Source: Thermoanaerobacterium aotearoense (GTDB taxonomy: Bacteria > Bacillota > Thermoanaerobacteria > Thermoanaerobacterales > Thermoanaerobacteraceae). From it: 64,000 nucleotides of DNA. Shown here piece after piece: positions 8,825 through 18,137 of the stretch. The position numbers and the translations under genes were made by a program. The notes under the pieces were generated by a model, which was given only the letters and a program-made list of their open reading frames with translations, did not search any database and was not told where the DNA came from. Positions within the stretch are counted from its first letter, which is position 1, and the number at the start of each line of letters is the position of its first letter. The DNA lies in assembly GCF_009905255.1 (NCBI RefSeq), contig NZ_CP047602.1, forward strand, positions 1,240,001 to 1,304,000, in the 5' to 3' direction.

Positions 8825-11608
8825 ATGGATTACAACAAAACATTAAATCTGCCAAAGACTGATTTTCCAATGAAGGCGAATTTGCCGACGAGAGAGCCAG
8901 AAATATTAAAGAAATGGGAGAACATGGACATATACCACAAAACTTTACTTAAAAATAAAGGGAAGGAGAAGTTCATTCTTCATGATGGCCCGCCATACGC
9001 AAATGGCAATATACACCTTGGCACTGCTATGAACAAAGTTTTGAAGGACATGGTGGTTAAATATAAGACGATGAGGGGGTATGAATCACCATATGTGCCA
9101 GGTTGGGATACTCATGGCTTGCCAATAGAACAGCAGGCGATTAAGACATTAGGGATAAAGAGAAATGATGTAGGTCCAGTAGAATTTAGAAGGGTGTGCC
9201 GTGATTTTGCTTTTTCGCAAATTGAAAAGCAAAAAGCGCAGTTTATTAGATTAGGTGTAAGAGGAGATTGGCAAAATCCATATTTGACATTGAAACCAGA
9301 ATATGAGGCAAAGCAGATAGAAGTATTTGGAGAGATGGCAAAGAAAGGATATATATATAAAGGACTTAAGCCTGTATACTGGTGTACAGATTGTGAGACT
9401 GCATTGGCAGAAGCAGAAATAGAGTATTCTGATGAAAAATCTGATTCAATCTACGTTAAATTTAGAGTTGTAGACGATCTTGGAAAATTTAAAGGCATTG
9501 TTGATGATTTAAGCAATTTGTACTTTGTAATATGGACTACAACAACTTGGACAATCCCTGCTAATCTTGCAATTTGCTTGAATCCAGATTTTGATTATGC
9601 TTTAGCAAAGTACGGAAATGAAATTTACATAATGGCAAAAGATATGCTTGACAGCATTGAAAAAGAGACTGGGCTTTCAAACAGCCAAATAATTGCTACT
9701 TTTAAAGGCTCAGAACTGGAAGGAATGAAAGCTAAGCATCCTCTTTTTGACAGGACATCGCTTATAATATTAGGCGAACACGTAACGCAAGAAGCAGGTA
9801 CAGGATGTGTGCATACAGCACCTGGCCACGGCGAAGAGGACTTTGTAGTTGGTCAAAAATATGGACTTGATGTTTTGAATCCTGTTGACGATAAGGGGCG
9901 ATTTACTGAAAAAGCAGGAAAATACAATGGGCTATTTTACTCTGATGCAAATAAGGTCATAAAAGAGGATCTTGAGAGAGCCAATGCGTTATTGGCTTCG
10001 AAGACTTTCACGCATTCGTATCCTCATTGCTGGAGATGCAAAAATCCTGTTATATTCCGCGCCACAGAGCAGTGGTTTGCATCTGTAGATGGATTTAGAA
10101 ATGAAGCGCTGAAAGCGATAAAAGAAGTAAATTGGATTCCTGAGTGGGGCGAAGATAGGATTACAAACATGGTTAGAGATAGGCACGACTGGTGCATATC
10201 CAGACAAAGGATATGGGGCGTCCCGATTCCTATTTTTTACTGCAAACACTGTGGGAAAGAATTGATAAACGATGATACGATAAATGCGGTAAAGAAGTTG
10301 TTTGCCGAAAAGGGTTCCGATGCATGGTATGAATTATCGGCTGAAGAAATACTGCCACAAGGCACAAAGTGTGAATGTGGTTCTGCAGAATTTAGAAAAG
10401 AAACGGACATCATGGATGTCTGGTTCGATTCTGGTTCCAGCCATGTAGCGGTTTTAGAGACAACTGATGGACTTAGATGGCCGGCAGATTTGTACTTGGA
10501 AGGCTCTGATCAACACAGAGGATGGTTCCAGTCATCGCTTCTGACATCTGTCGCTACAAAAGGTGTCGCTCCGTATAAAAATGTATTGACACATGGTTTT
10601 GTTGTAGATGGTGAAGGGCGGAAAATGTCAAAGTCCCTTGGAAATGGAATCGATCCAGCCGATGTTGTAAAAGAGTATGGTGCTGATATATTGAGGCTGT
10701 GGGCTGTTTCTGCAGATTTCACTTCAGACATGAGGATATCAAAAGAAATTTTAAAGCAGATGACGGAATCATATAGAAAAATCAGAAACACAGCAAAGTT
10801 TTTATTAAGTAACCTTTACGATTTTGATGCTGATAAAGATTTGTTGCCATATGATGAATTGTTAGATATAGACAAATGGGCTTTGTACAAATACAATGAA
10901 CTTGTGAAGGATGTAACTGAAGCTTTTGATAAATATAAATTTTATGAGTTCTTGCATCTTGTTCATACTTTCTGTATTGTAGATATGAGCAATTTGTACC
11001 TTGACATATTGAAAGACAGGCTGTATACTTTCCCAGCCGCATCAAAGGAAAGAAAGGCAGCTCAGACTACTTTGTACACAATATTAAACGGTTTTGTAAG
11101 AATCATAGCACCAGTGCTGACATTTACAGCAGACGAAATATGGAGCTATATGCAGCACGATGCAAAAAATAATTTCGAGAGCGTTCAATTGGCTGATTGG
11201 CCAGAGCCTAATGATATCTACGACAATAAACAGATAATAGACAACTGGAATAAGCTTTTTGACATACGAAAAGACATTTCTAAGGCATTGGAGATATCCC
11301 GCTCAAACAAGGAAATAGGACATTCTTTGGAAGCTCAAGTCGATATTTATGCGTCCAGAGAACTGTATGAATTTTTGAAGCAGTTTGAAGAAGATTTTAA
11401 TACAGTCTTTATCGTATCAAAGACTGTTCTTCATGAAAATGATGAAGTTATACCTGATGATGCGTACAAAAGCGAAGATTATGACATCGCTATAAAAATA
11501 AGTCATGCACCTGGTGAAAAATGCGAAAGATGCTGGATGTACAGCGAGACTGTCGGGGAAGATAAAGAGCATCCAACAATTTGCAGTAGGTGTGCTGCAC
11601 ATATCTAA
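8825..11608 (+). CDS. ileS: isoleucyl-tRNA synthetase
   Basis: Class I synthetase charging tRNA-Ile, 927 aa. It has HDGPPYANGNIHLGTA (HIGH motif), the editing domain with WTTTTWTIPANLA and HTAPGHGEEDF, GRKMSKSLGN (KMSKS loop), and a C-terminal zinc site CERCWMY ... CSRC. The ATG at 8825 is chosen because AGGAGGT (8812-8818) has good spacing to it; the upstream frame through the T-box terminator is not coding. Expression is controlled by the T-box. Confidence 0.98.
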   Translation: MDYNKTLNLPKTDFPMKANLPTREPEILKKWENMDIYHKTLLKNKGKEKFILHDGPPYANGNIHLGTAMNKVLKDMVVKYKTMRGYESPYVPGWDTHGLPIEQQAIKTLGIKRNDVGPVEFRRVCRDFAFSQIEKQKAQFIRLGVRGDWQNPYLTLKPEYEAKQIEVFGEMAKKGYIYKGLKPVYWCTDCETALAEAEIEYSDEKSDSIYVKFRVVDDLGKFKGIVDDLSNLYFVIWTTTTWTIPANLAICLNPDFDYALAKYGNEIYIMAKDMLDSIEKETGLSNSQIIATFKGSELEGMKAKHPLFDRTSLIILGEHVTQEAGTGCVHTAPGHGEEDFVVGQKYGLDVLNPVDDKGRFTEKAGKYNGLFYSDANKVIKEDLERANALLASKTFTHSYPHCWRCKNPVIFRATEQWFASVDGFRNEALKAIKEVNWIPEWGEDRITNMVRDRHDWCISRQRIWGVPIPIFYCKHCGKELINDDTINAVKKLFAEKGSDAWYELSAEEILPQGTKCECGSAEFRKETDIMDVWFDSGSSHVAVLETTDGLRWPADLYLEGSDQHRGWFQSSLLTSVATKGVAPYKNVLTHGFVVDGEGRKMSKSLGNGIDPADVVKEYGADILRLWAVSADFTSDMRISKEILKQMTESYRKIRNTAKFLLSNLYDFDADKDLLPYDELLDIDKWALYKYNELVKDVTEAFDKYKFYEFLHLVHTFCIVDMSNLYLDILKDRLYTFPAASKERKAAQTTLYTILNGFVRIIAPVLTFTADEIWSYMQHDAKNNFESVQLADWPEPNDIYDNKQIIDNWNKLFDIRKDISKALEISRSNKEIGHSLEAQVDIYASRELYEFLKQFEEDFNTVFIVSKTVLHENDEVIPDDAYKSEDYDIAIKISHAPGEKCERCWMYSETVGEDKEHPTICSRCAAHI

Positions 11609-11631
11609 AGGGAGATTTCTCCCTTTTTTAA
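11607..11631 (+). terminator. terminator of ileS
   Basis: AAAGGGAGA TT TCTCCCTTT hairpin running into Ts; it begins inside the ileS stop codon. Confidence 0.75.
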
Positions 11632-11656
11632 TTAAAGATGAAAGGAGAGTATAAGT

Positions 11657-12361
11657 GTGAAAAAGATAGGCTTTATTGGCGCTATGGAGGAAGAAGTAGA
11701 GCTACTCAAGGAAGCTATTGTTAATAAGCTTACGATAAATAGGGCAGACATGGATTTTTTTAGCGGTATACTTAATGGAGTAGATGCTGTTGTTGTAAAA
11801 TCAGGTATAGGAAAGGTAAATGCAGCGATCGCAACACAGATATTGATATCTGAATTTAAAGTCGATTGCATAATAAACACAGGTGTTGCTGGAGGATTAA
11901 AAAAAGGCATAAATGTTGGAGATATAGTCATTTCTTCTGATGCGATAGAGCATGATTTCGATACAACAGCATTTGGAGATGAATTAGGAGTAATACCTCG
12001 CATGAAGACAAGCGTATTTAAAGCCGACGAATATCTCATAGATGTGGCTTATAAGGCTGCTAATGATAATATTGATGGGAAAGTGTATATTGGCAGGATC
12101 GTTTCAGGCGATAAATTTATCTCATCAAAAGATGAAGCTTTAAAATTGGGAAAGCTTTTTAACGCATCAGCAGTCGAAATGGAAGGCGCAGCAATTGCTC
12201 ATACTTCATATCTCAACAATGTGCCATTTGTTGTAATAAGAAGCATTTCAGACAATGCTGATGGAAATGCTGCGAAAGATTTTAGTCAATTTGTTAAGGA
12301 AGCAGCAATAGTGTCCAGCAATATAGTTAAAGAGATGATAAATCTAATCAAGGAGAATTAG
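11657..12361 (+). CDS. mtnN: 5'-methylthioadenosine/S-adenosylhomocysteine nucleosidase
   Basis: Cleaves MTA and SAH to adenine and the thioribosyl product for methyl-cycle salvage. 234 aa. Family blocks are KIGFIGAMEEEVELL, INTGVAGGLKKGINVGDIVIS, GDKFISS and the substrate/catalytic segment VEMEGAAIAH ... RSISDNAD. The start is GTG at 11657 with AAAGGAGAG upstream. The next gene starts 3 bases after the stop. Confidence 0.95.
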   Translation: MKKIGFIGAMEEEVELLKEAIVNKLTINRADMDFFSGILNGVDAVVVKSGIGKVNAAIATQILISEFKVDCIINTGVAGGLKKGINVGDIVISSDAIEHDFDTTAFGDELGVIPRMKTSVFKADEYLIDVAYKAANDNIDGKVYIGRIVSGDKFISSKDEALKLGKLFNASAVEMEGAAIAHTSYLNNVPFVVIRSISDNADGNAAKDFSQFVKEAAIVSSNIVKEMINLIKEN

Positions 12362-12363
12362 AT

Positions 12364-12669
12364 ATGAGCATTGTAAATGTAAGCTTACAAGTATTGCCTA
12401 TAGTTGAAGAAGAAAGAATTTATCCAGTCGTAGATAAAGTTATTGATTACATAAAATCAACAGGCGTTAAGTATTTTGTAAGCCCGATGGAAACAACTAT
12501 GGAAGGAGACATCGATGTTCTCTTGGATATTGTGAAAAAGGCTCAAAATATATGCGCGGATGAAGGTGCCAAGAGAGTAATTTCGATCGTTAAGATAGAC
12601 TTTAAACCTGATGGTGTGACGATTGAGGAGAAAATAGGCAAATATAGAAATAGTGCTGATGTGAGATAA
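12364..12669 (+). CDS. MTH1187-type thiamine-binding-fold protein (UPF0045)
   Basis: 101 aa with the whole-length pattern of the MTH1187/YkoF-like ferredoxin-fold family (VSLQVLPIVEEERIYPVVDK, VSPMETTMEGD, RVISIVKIDFK). Some relatives bind thiamine or HMP; the role here is not known. It forms an operon with mtnN. Its last three codons lie inside the 63-bp repeat made by the insertion sequence, so the insertion left the gene intact. Confidence 0.85.
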   Translation: MSIVNVSLQVLPIVEEERIYPVVDKVIDYIKSTGVKYFVSPMETTMEGDIDVLLDIVKKAQNICADEGAKRVISIVKIDFKPDGVTIEEKIGKYRNSADVR

Positions 12670-12722
12670 TTTATATTTTAGACAAGATTAAAACTATTGA
12701 CATATATTTTAACACGTTATAT
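12660..12722. repeat. 63-bp direct repeat, left copy (target duplication)
   Basis: Identical over all 63 bases to 14697-14759. It holds the end of the preceding gene and a TTGACA box followed at 17 bp by TATATC, a damaged copy of the trp promoter. Confidence 0.95.
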
Positions 12723-12741
12723 CCTGACTTTTGCAGCAAAA
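12723..12741. repeat. left terminal inverted repeat of the IS
   Basis: CCTGACTTTTGCAGCAAAA; matches the reverse complement of 14678-14696 at 15 of 19 positions, with all mismatches in the first six bases. Confidence 0.75.
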
Positions 12742-12749
12742 AAGGATAA

Positions 12750-12800
12750 AAAAAGCCCCTAAGCCCTTTAAAATGAAGGCTTTCGGGCTTTCTGTTTTTG
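12750..12800. terminator. hairpin inside the left end of the IS
   Basis: AAAGCCC/GGGCTTT outer stem with an inner AGCC/GGCT stem and T-rich flanks. It may stop the transposase transcript or shield the element from outside transcription. Confidence 0.55.
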
Positions 12801-12822
12801 TCAAAAAGTTGTAGTGGAAATG

Positions 12823-14534
12823 TCATTTTTTTACTTCTCCTAAAATTTTTTTAATCTCTCCTAATGTCATAATCTTTTTCCCAAAATCAATGCCTAATTC
12901 TTTACCTATATCTTCAAGAACATCATTATTAAAATCAAACAGATAATAATTTTCTTGTATGTAACTGCAGGATGCTTTTGCTAGACTCTCAAGTATAGCT
13001 GAAACAGAATATTTTCCTTTTAATCTATATTCAAGTATTCTCACAATTACAAGTGATATAAAGCATATCAGAAAATGAGCATCAATATGTTCCCTCAGTG
13101 ATAAATAAACTGGTCTGCTTTCGATATCACTTTTAGTTATCTTAAAAGATTCTTCTATCTTCCAAAGTCCACGGTACATTTCAATAATTTTATCATCAGA
13201 TTCTTTGTATTCACTAGTAACTATTGCATAATATCCATCAAATTTTTCTTCTTCTTTTAGCCTTTCCTCATCAAATGTTAAATGCTGATGAGCACTTTCT
13301 AATATTTCGCCGGTTTCTTCATCAAAAATGAGATTCTTTACATATTTGGAAGCACCGTATGATGTAGCTCTATTGTATTTTGCTGGATTTTTAATTAGGT
13401 CTTTTGCTTTCTCTATGGTAGCAGCTCGTTCATATTTTGCTTTTAAAGCATATTCTTCACTATAGAAAATAACCTGTTTTTCATCAACTACCTTTTTCAT
13501 TTTTTTGCCTTTAGTGGTGGTTACTAATATTTCTCTTGGATAAAGTCTGGATTTTATCTTGAAGCTATCTCCTCTGTGTGTATATCCGTTTTCGTCAAGG
13601 ACATATTTCTTAAATTCCTTATCTGCACAACGAACAGAATAGCTGAATACATAACCATTACCAGCAGATAAAGTATACCAAATGTTATCGCCAGTGATGA
13701 TACCTTTATCAGCAACTACAATAATTCTTCCCAAAGAATAATCATGTTGTATTTTCCTTAACATAGGCATAAATGTAGTTTTATCTAGAGCATTGCCAGG
13801 AAAAAGTTTATATGTAATAGGTATACCATTGGTGTCCATAAATAATCCCATCTGCACAATTGGATCTGGCCTGTGTTCTTTAGAAACGCCTTTTTTACGC
13901 AATTCGTCTTGTTCATCAATTTCAAAATAATAGTTGGTAACATCGTAATAAACCAGATTAGTATTTCGTTCATATAAAGACTTAATATGCTCATGAACCC
14001 AAAGTTGCAAAGCATTACTATGTTTGTTAAAAAAGATAGACATCTGTAGACATCATCCAAAGAAAAATCAAACCTCTCAAAGAATATATCTCTATTCTCA
14101 TAAGTCTTTTTCTTTGAAGCAGGATACAATAAACGTGAAAATACGAGAAGTTTCATAATAGCATTAGAATCATACTCTTCTTTTGAATGACGCTGCCTGT
14201 TTTTCAAAAATTTGTCCAATTCAAGTTCATGATAAATCTTACTAAATGCAGCGTAGCCAAAGTTTTTACGATCATTCGTATTAATCAAAAGTCTTTCATT
14301 AGGAGAAAAACTAAGAGTAATTGGAGTCTTTTTCATGGCTTTTTGTTCATTCAATTCTTTAACCTTTTGTTCAAAAAAAGCGATTGGATCATCGTATTGT
14401 TTTTGAAGCTCATCGAGGTATCCAAGCGATTCAATAGTAACAGTCCTTGTATGCCCTCTTTCTTTATCACGATATCCATCTGCAATAGATAGGTATATTC
14501 TTCCGGAACTGCGTCTACTTTTCTTTAAATACAC
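12823..14534 (-). CDS. IS1634-family transposase, split by a -1 frame change
   Basis: Two overlapping frames together make one DDE transposase of about 570 aa. The N-terminal frame begins at GTG 14534 (GGGGGAG upstream) and carries the SGRIYLSIADGYRD start region. The second frame carries YYDVTNYYFEID, VVADKGI and YRGLWKIEESFKITKSDI, which supply the D, D and E. The frames join at the minus-strand heptamer T TTT TTA (about 14028-14034), where a -1 slip changes LSFLT to a continuous LSFFNKHSN reading. This is either programmed frameshifting or loss of one T from a T7 tract. A promoter (TTGCGG-17-TATAAT) lies upstream. Confidence 0.8.
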
Positions 14535-14568
14535 ATTAAACTCCCCCAATAAAATTCAATATAACTAT

Positions 14569-14597
14569 ATTATACCACAATCCATAATAATCCGCAA
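14569..14597 (-). promoter_or_regulatory. promoter of the transposase
   Basis: On the minus strand TTGCGG, a 17-bp spacer, TATAAT, about 35 bases before the transposase start. Confidence 0.5.
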
Positions 14598-14677
14598 CCA
14601 AAATATGACAAAAATTTAAAAAAATTTTACCCAAAATCGTTAGTAAAATTGCTGGTTCCGGGTTACGCTACATAAAA

Positions 14678-14696
14678 TTTTGCTGCAAAACTAGGG
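14678..14696. repeat. right terminal inverted repeat of the IS
   Basis: Reverse complement reads CCCTAGTTTTGCAGCAAAA, sharing the 13-base core TTTTGCAGCAAAA with the left end. Confidence 0.75.
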
Positions 14697-14759
14697 TGTG
14701 AGATAATTTATATTTTAGACAAGATTAAAACTATTGACATATATTTTAACACGTTATAT
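14697..14759. repeat. 63-bp direct repeat, right copy (target duplication)
   Basis: Identical to 12660-12722. It carries the intact -35 box and spacer, plus the first three bases of the -10 box, of the trp promoter. Confidence 0.95.
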
Positions 14760-14762
14760 AAT
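14734..14762 (+). promoter_or_regulatory. consensus promoter of the trp operon
   Basis: Perfect TTGACA, 17-bp spacer, perfect TATAAT. The repeat ends inside the -10 box at 14759, and the final AAT comes from the original downstream DNA. The left copy reads TATATC at the same place. Confidence 0.85.
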
Positions 14763-14768
14763 TAAATC

Positions 14769-15103
14769 AATCGAAACAAAAAAATCGATGAGCAGGAATA
14801 GTAAATATCGCATTAGGTTAAAGCGAGCTTGGGATGGTGGAAGCCAAGTACTGACGGCGTTATTGAATGGGCCTGCGAGATGGCGTGTGAAATAAAAGTA
14901 GCATTGCCCGGTAGTCTACCGTTAAAATGACAGGGTATCGAGAAATCCGTACCTTCAATGAGAGGTTTTGTACTTAGGTGGCAAAGCGAAATGAAAGCAT
15001 TTCGTCCTTAGTGGATGAGATGCTTTTTTTAACCACATAAGTATAAAACAATTTGGGTGGCACCACGAAGTCACTTCGTCCCATTGGATGAAGTGACTTT
15101 TTT
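14769..15103 (+). promoter_or_regulatory. tryptophan T-box leader with two terminator/antiterminator modules
   Basis: One stem I (GCAGG ... CCTGC) carries the specifier TGG at 14868-14870. Two T-box modules follow: AGGTGGCAAAGCG (14976-14988) with terminator arms AAGCATTTCGTCC/GGATGAGATGCTT (14995-15026) and a T run, then GGGTGGCACCACG (15055-15067) with arms AAGTCACTTCGTCC/GGATGAAGTGACTT (15069-15098) and a T run. Both bulges are UGGC, which would pair with the GCCA end of the tRNA-Trp encoded at 23.4 kb. Two stacked checkpoints should tighten control of trp. Confidence 0.92.
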
Positions 15104-15125
15104 GCATATTAAGGAGGTGTATTGA

Positions 15126-16550
15126 TTGAATATAACTGAAAAAGAATATGAAAGGCTTGTGAACAAGAAAACTGTCTTTCCTGTTTACGAGGAGATAAAC
15201 GGTGATGAATTGACGCCAATCAACATTTTTTACAATTTGGATGGTGAAAATAAATTTCTCCTGGAAAGTGCTGAAAGCAGTAAAATGTGGGGCAGGTATT
15301 CGTTTGTCGGCTCAAATCCGTATTTGAAGATCAGATGTAGTGGTGACATAATCCATATTGATGGTGATAAAACGGAAATAAGATACGGCAGAATTCTTGA
15401 CTATATAAAGGAAAATATGATGTACGATTATGATAATTATGGACTTGAATTTCCGTTTACTGGCGGAGCAATAGGCTATGCTGGATATGATATTATAAGA
15501 CAATATGAATATCTTCCTTCGAAAAATGTTGATGAAATAGGAATACCTGATGCGTATTTTATGTTTTACAAGATTATAATCTGCTATGATCACTATAAAC
15601 ATAATGTATCTGTTATTTACAACGTATTTCCTGATGAAAATGAAAAGTATGGTTTTATAAGAGAAAAATTGGAGAGAATAATTTTAAACATAAAGAGTAA
15701 TGTTAAAATTCACGATATAAAACCAAAACAACCCACTTCCGATATTGATTGTAATTTTACCAAAGAAGAATTTTGCAATATTGTAATTAAAGCAAAGGAA
15801 TATATAAAAAACGGCGACATATTTCAAGTAGTGCCTTCCCAAAGACTTAAAATCAAAACTGATTCCGAACCTTTTGATGTATACAGGAGGCTGAGGATTG
15901 CAAATCCATCACCATATATGTTTTACATCGATTTTGACGATTTCCAATTGATAGGTTCGTCGCCAGAAAGTCTCGTATCCGTATTTGGCAATAAAGTCAC
16001 TACAAATCCGATTGCAGGAACCAGAAGAAGAGGGAAAAACGCTGAAGAAGATTTAATATTGAAAGATGAGCTTTTAAACGATGAAAAGGAAAAGGCGGAA
16101 CACGTCATGTTAGTTGACCTTGGAAGAAATGATATAGGAAAAGTAAGCGAATTTGGCACTGTAAGATTGGATAGATTCATGGAAGTCGATTTTTATTCGC
16201 ACGTAATGCACATTGTATCGAAAGTTTCAGGCATTTTGAGAAGGGGTCTTACAGCGTTTGATGCACTAATTGCATGTCTTCCTGCTGGAACGGTTTCAGG
16301 TGCACCGAAAATAAGGGCCATGGAGATAATTGATGAATTGGAGAATGTGAAAAGATCATTTTATGCTGGAGCAGTCGGCTATTTTTCATACAACGGAGAT
16401 ATGGATATGTGCATAGCAATAAGAACATTGCTATTAAAAAGCGGCACTGCATTTATTCAAGCTGGGTGTGGAATTGTATATGATTCTCAACCAGAAGCTG
16501 AATACTATGAAACTATAAATAAGGCAATGGTCTTAAAGGAGGTGCTTTGA
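15126..16550 (+). CDS. trpE: anthranilate synthase component I
   Basis: Converts chorismate with ammonia or glutamine nitrogen to anthranilate, the first tryptophan-specific step. 474 aa. The N-terminal feedback region has LLESAESSKMWGRYSFVG (the LLES element seen in Trp-sensitive enzymes). The catalytic half has IFQVVPSQR, GSSPESLV, NPIAGTRRRG, DLGRNDIGK and AGTVSGAPKIRAMEII. It starts at TTG 15126 with AAGGAGGTG upstream. The stop overlaps the trpG ATG by one base. Confidence 0.97.
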   Translation: MNITEKEYERLVNKKTVFPVYEEINGDELTPINIFYNLDGENKFLLESAESSKMWGRYSFVGSNPYLKIRCSGDIIHIDGDKTEIRYGRILDYIKENMMYDYDNYGLEFPFTGGAIGYAGYDIIRQYEYLPSKNVDEIGIPDAYFMFYKIIICYDHYKHNVSVIYNVFPDENEKYGFIREKLERIILNIKSNVKIHDIKPKQPTSDIDCNFTKEEFCNIVIKAKEYIKNGDIFQVVPSQRLKIKTDSEPFDVYRRLRIANPSPYMFYIDFDDFQLIGSSPESLVSVFGNKVTTNPIAGTRRRGKNAEEDLILKDELLNDEKEKAEHVMLVDLGRNDIGKVSEFGTVRLDRFMEVDFYSHVMHIVSKVSGILRRGLTAFDALIACLPAGTVSGAPKIRAMEIIDELENVKRSFYAGAVGYFSYNGDMDMCIAIRTLLLKSGTAFIQAGCGIVYDSQPEAEYYETINKAMVLKEVL

Positions 16551-17137
16551 TGCTTCTTCTCGTAGATAATTACGACTCATTTACTTATAACTTGTACCAA
16601 TTCATAGGCGAAATTTACAGCGATATATTAGTTGCCCGCAACGATAAAATAGGGTTAAATGACATAGCTTTAATGAATCCAAAAGGAATAATTATATCGC
16701 CTGGGCCGGGAAGGCCAGAAAATGCAGGAATTTCAGTAGATATAGTCGATGAGTTTGAAGGCAAAATACCTATATTAGGGATTTGCCTTGGCCATCAAGC
16801 TATTGGATATGCTTATGGCGCAAAAATAATCAGAGCAACCACCATAATGCACGGGAAGACTTCATCTGTCAATCATGTTGGTGAAGGAGTGTTTGAAGGC
16901 ATAAAAAATCCTATAAAAGCCATGAGATATCATTCACTTGTAATTGACAAAGACTCATTGCCAGAATCATTAGAAATAATTGCAGAAACGGATGATGGAA
17001 CTATTATGGCAATTAAGCATAAGTGCCATCATGTATATGGACTTCAATTTCATCCTGAGTCTATTTTAACAGATGATGGTAAAAATATATTAAAAAATTT
17101 TGTGGAGGGGATCTGCAATGTTAAAGGAAGCCATTGA
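16550..17137 (+). CDS. trpG: anthranilate synthase component II (glutamine amidotransferase)
   Basis: Supplies ammonia from glutamine to TrpE. About 195 aa, class I amidotransferase: [12 protein letters not shown], the oxyanion segment [11 protein letters not shown], the nucleophile Cys in [10 protein letters not shown], and the His-Glu pair in FHPESILT. The ATG at 16550 is favoured by spacing from AAAGGAGGTG. It could also serve folate synthesis as PabA, since no separate pab genes are in view. Confidence 0.95.
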   Translation: MLLLVDNYDSFTYNLYQFIGEIYSDILVARNDKIGLNDIALMNPKGIIISPGPGRPENAGISVDIVDEFEGKIPILGICLGHQAIGYAYGAKIIRATTIMHGKTSSVNHVGEGVFEGIKNPIKAMRYHSLVIDKDSLPESLEIIAETDDGTIMAIKHKCHHVYGLQFHPESILTDDGKNILKNFVEGICNVKGSH

Positions 17138-18137
17138 AAAGATCGTCAAAGGGGAGAATTTGTCTGAAACAGAGGCAAAGAGCGCTATGGATGCAATAAT
17201 GAAGGGGGAATCAAGCCCGCCATTAATTGGTGGTTATCTTATAGGATTAAGGATGAAAGGTGAATCAATCGATGAGATAACCGGTTCTGCAAGGTCAATG
17301 ATAGAAAATGCAAAAAAATTAAATCTTGATTCTCCATATGTAATAGATACCTGTGGAACGGGAGGTGATGGCGGAAAGACATTTAATATTTCTACTGCGG
17401 TAGCAATAATTGCTTCGTCTGCTGGAATCAAAATAGCCAAACATGGAAACAAAGCTGTCTCCAGTAAAAGCGGCAGTGCTGACGTATTAAATGAATTAGG
17501 TGTAAAAATCGATGTAGAACCAGAGGTGACAAAGAAATTCATCGATGAAGTAGGATTTGGGTTCCTTTTCGCACCTTTGTATCATTCAGCTATGAAAAAC
17601 GTAGCTCCCATAAGAAGAGAACTGGGTTTAAGAACAGTTTTTAATATATTAGGGCCATTGACAAATCCAGCTTCTGTTAAAGGCCAAGTTTTAGGCGTTT
17701 ATGATAAAAGCCTGACACATATATTAGCAGAAGTTTTGCTAAAACTGGGATGCGAAAGAGCTTTAGTCGTTCATGGAAATGATGGGCTTGACGAAATAAC
17801 CACCACTACCACTACAACTGTTTCAGAAGTGAGAAACGGTATGGTTATTGATTACACAATTGATCCTGATGATTACGGTATTAGGCTGTCGAAAGGTACG
17901 GATATCGGCGGTGGCGATGCAAAAGAAAATGCAAAAATCATTTTAGATATATTAAATGGCGAAAAAGGCCCTAAGAGAGACATTGTAGTTTTAAATAGCG
18001 CTGCAGCTTTATATGTCGGTAAAGCAGTTGATAGCATTAAGGAAGGTGTCAAGCTTGCAGAATATCTCATTGATTCAGGCAAGGCATTAGGCAAGCTGAA
18101 TGATATATTAAGTTTTCAGAAGGTGTATTTGCAATGA
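17118..18137 (+). CDS. trpD: anthranilate phosphoribosyltransferase
   Basis: Transfers phosphoribose from PRPP to anthranilate. About 339 aa. It has [17 protein letters not shown] (PRPP loop), [18 protein letters not shown] (anthranilate site), [10 protein letters not shown] and [10 protein letters not shown]. The ATG at 17118 follows GGAGGGGAT and lies inside the end of trpG. A run of eight threonine codons broken by one ([10 protein letters not shown] region) is present near residue 240, at the usual DE-TTTT position but longer than common. Confidence 0.96.
   Translation: MLKEAIEKIVKGENLSETEAKSAMDAIMKGESSPPLIGGYLIGLRMKGESIDEITGSARSMIENAKKLNLDSPYVIDTCGTGGDGGKTFNISTAVAIIASSAGIKIAKHGNKAVSSKSGSADVLNELGVKIDVEPEVTKKFIDEVGFGFLFAPLYHSAMKNVAPIRRELGLRTVFNILGPLTNPASVKGQVLGVYDKSLTHILAEVLLKLGCERALVVHGNDGLDEITTTTTTTVSEVRNGMVIDYTIDPDDYGIRLSKGTDIGGGDAKENAKIILDILNGEKGPKRDIVVLNSAAALYVGKAVDSIKEGVKLAEYLIDSGKALGKLNDILSFQKVYLQ

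Larger units (their letters stand above)
12723..14696 (-). mobile_element. IS1634-like insertion sequence (about 1.97 kb)
   Basis: Bounded by inverted ends sharing TTTTGCAGCAAAA and flanked by a perfect 63-bp direct repeat. It encodes a DDE transposase on the minus strand, interrupted by a frame change. IS1634/IS1549-type elements are known for unusually long and variable target duplications, which fits. It is inserted between the mtnN operon and the trp operon. The family assignment is by recall of transposase motifs. Confidence 0.88.

Noticed and set aside
10510-10791. Minus-strand frames inside ileS
   Set aside because: Shadow frames of a clear synthetase; composition follows the coding strand.
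14187-14492. Open frame on the plus strand inside the transposase
   Set aside because: It is antisense to the transposase N-terminal part, has no family signal and no ribosome site.
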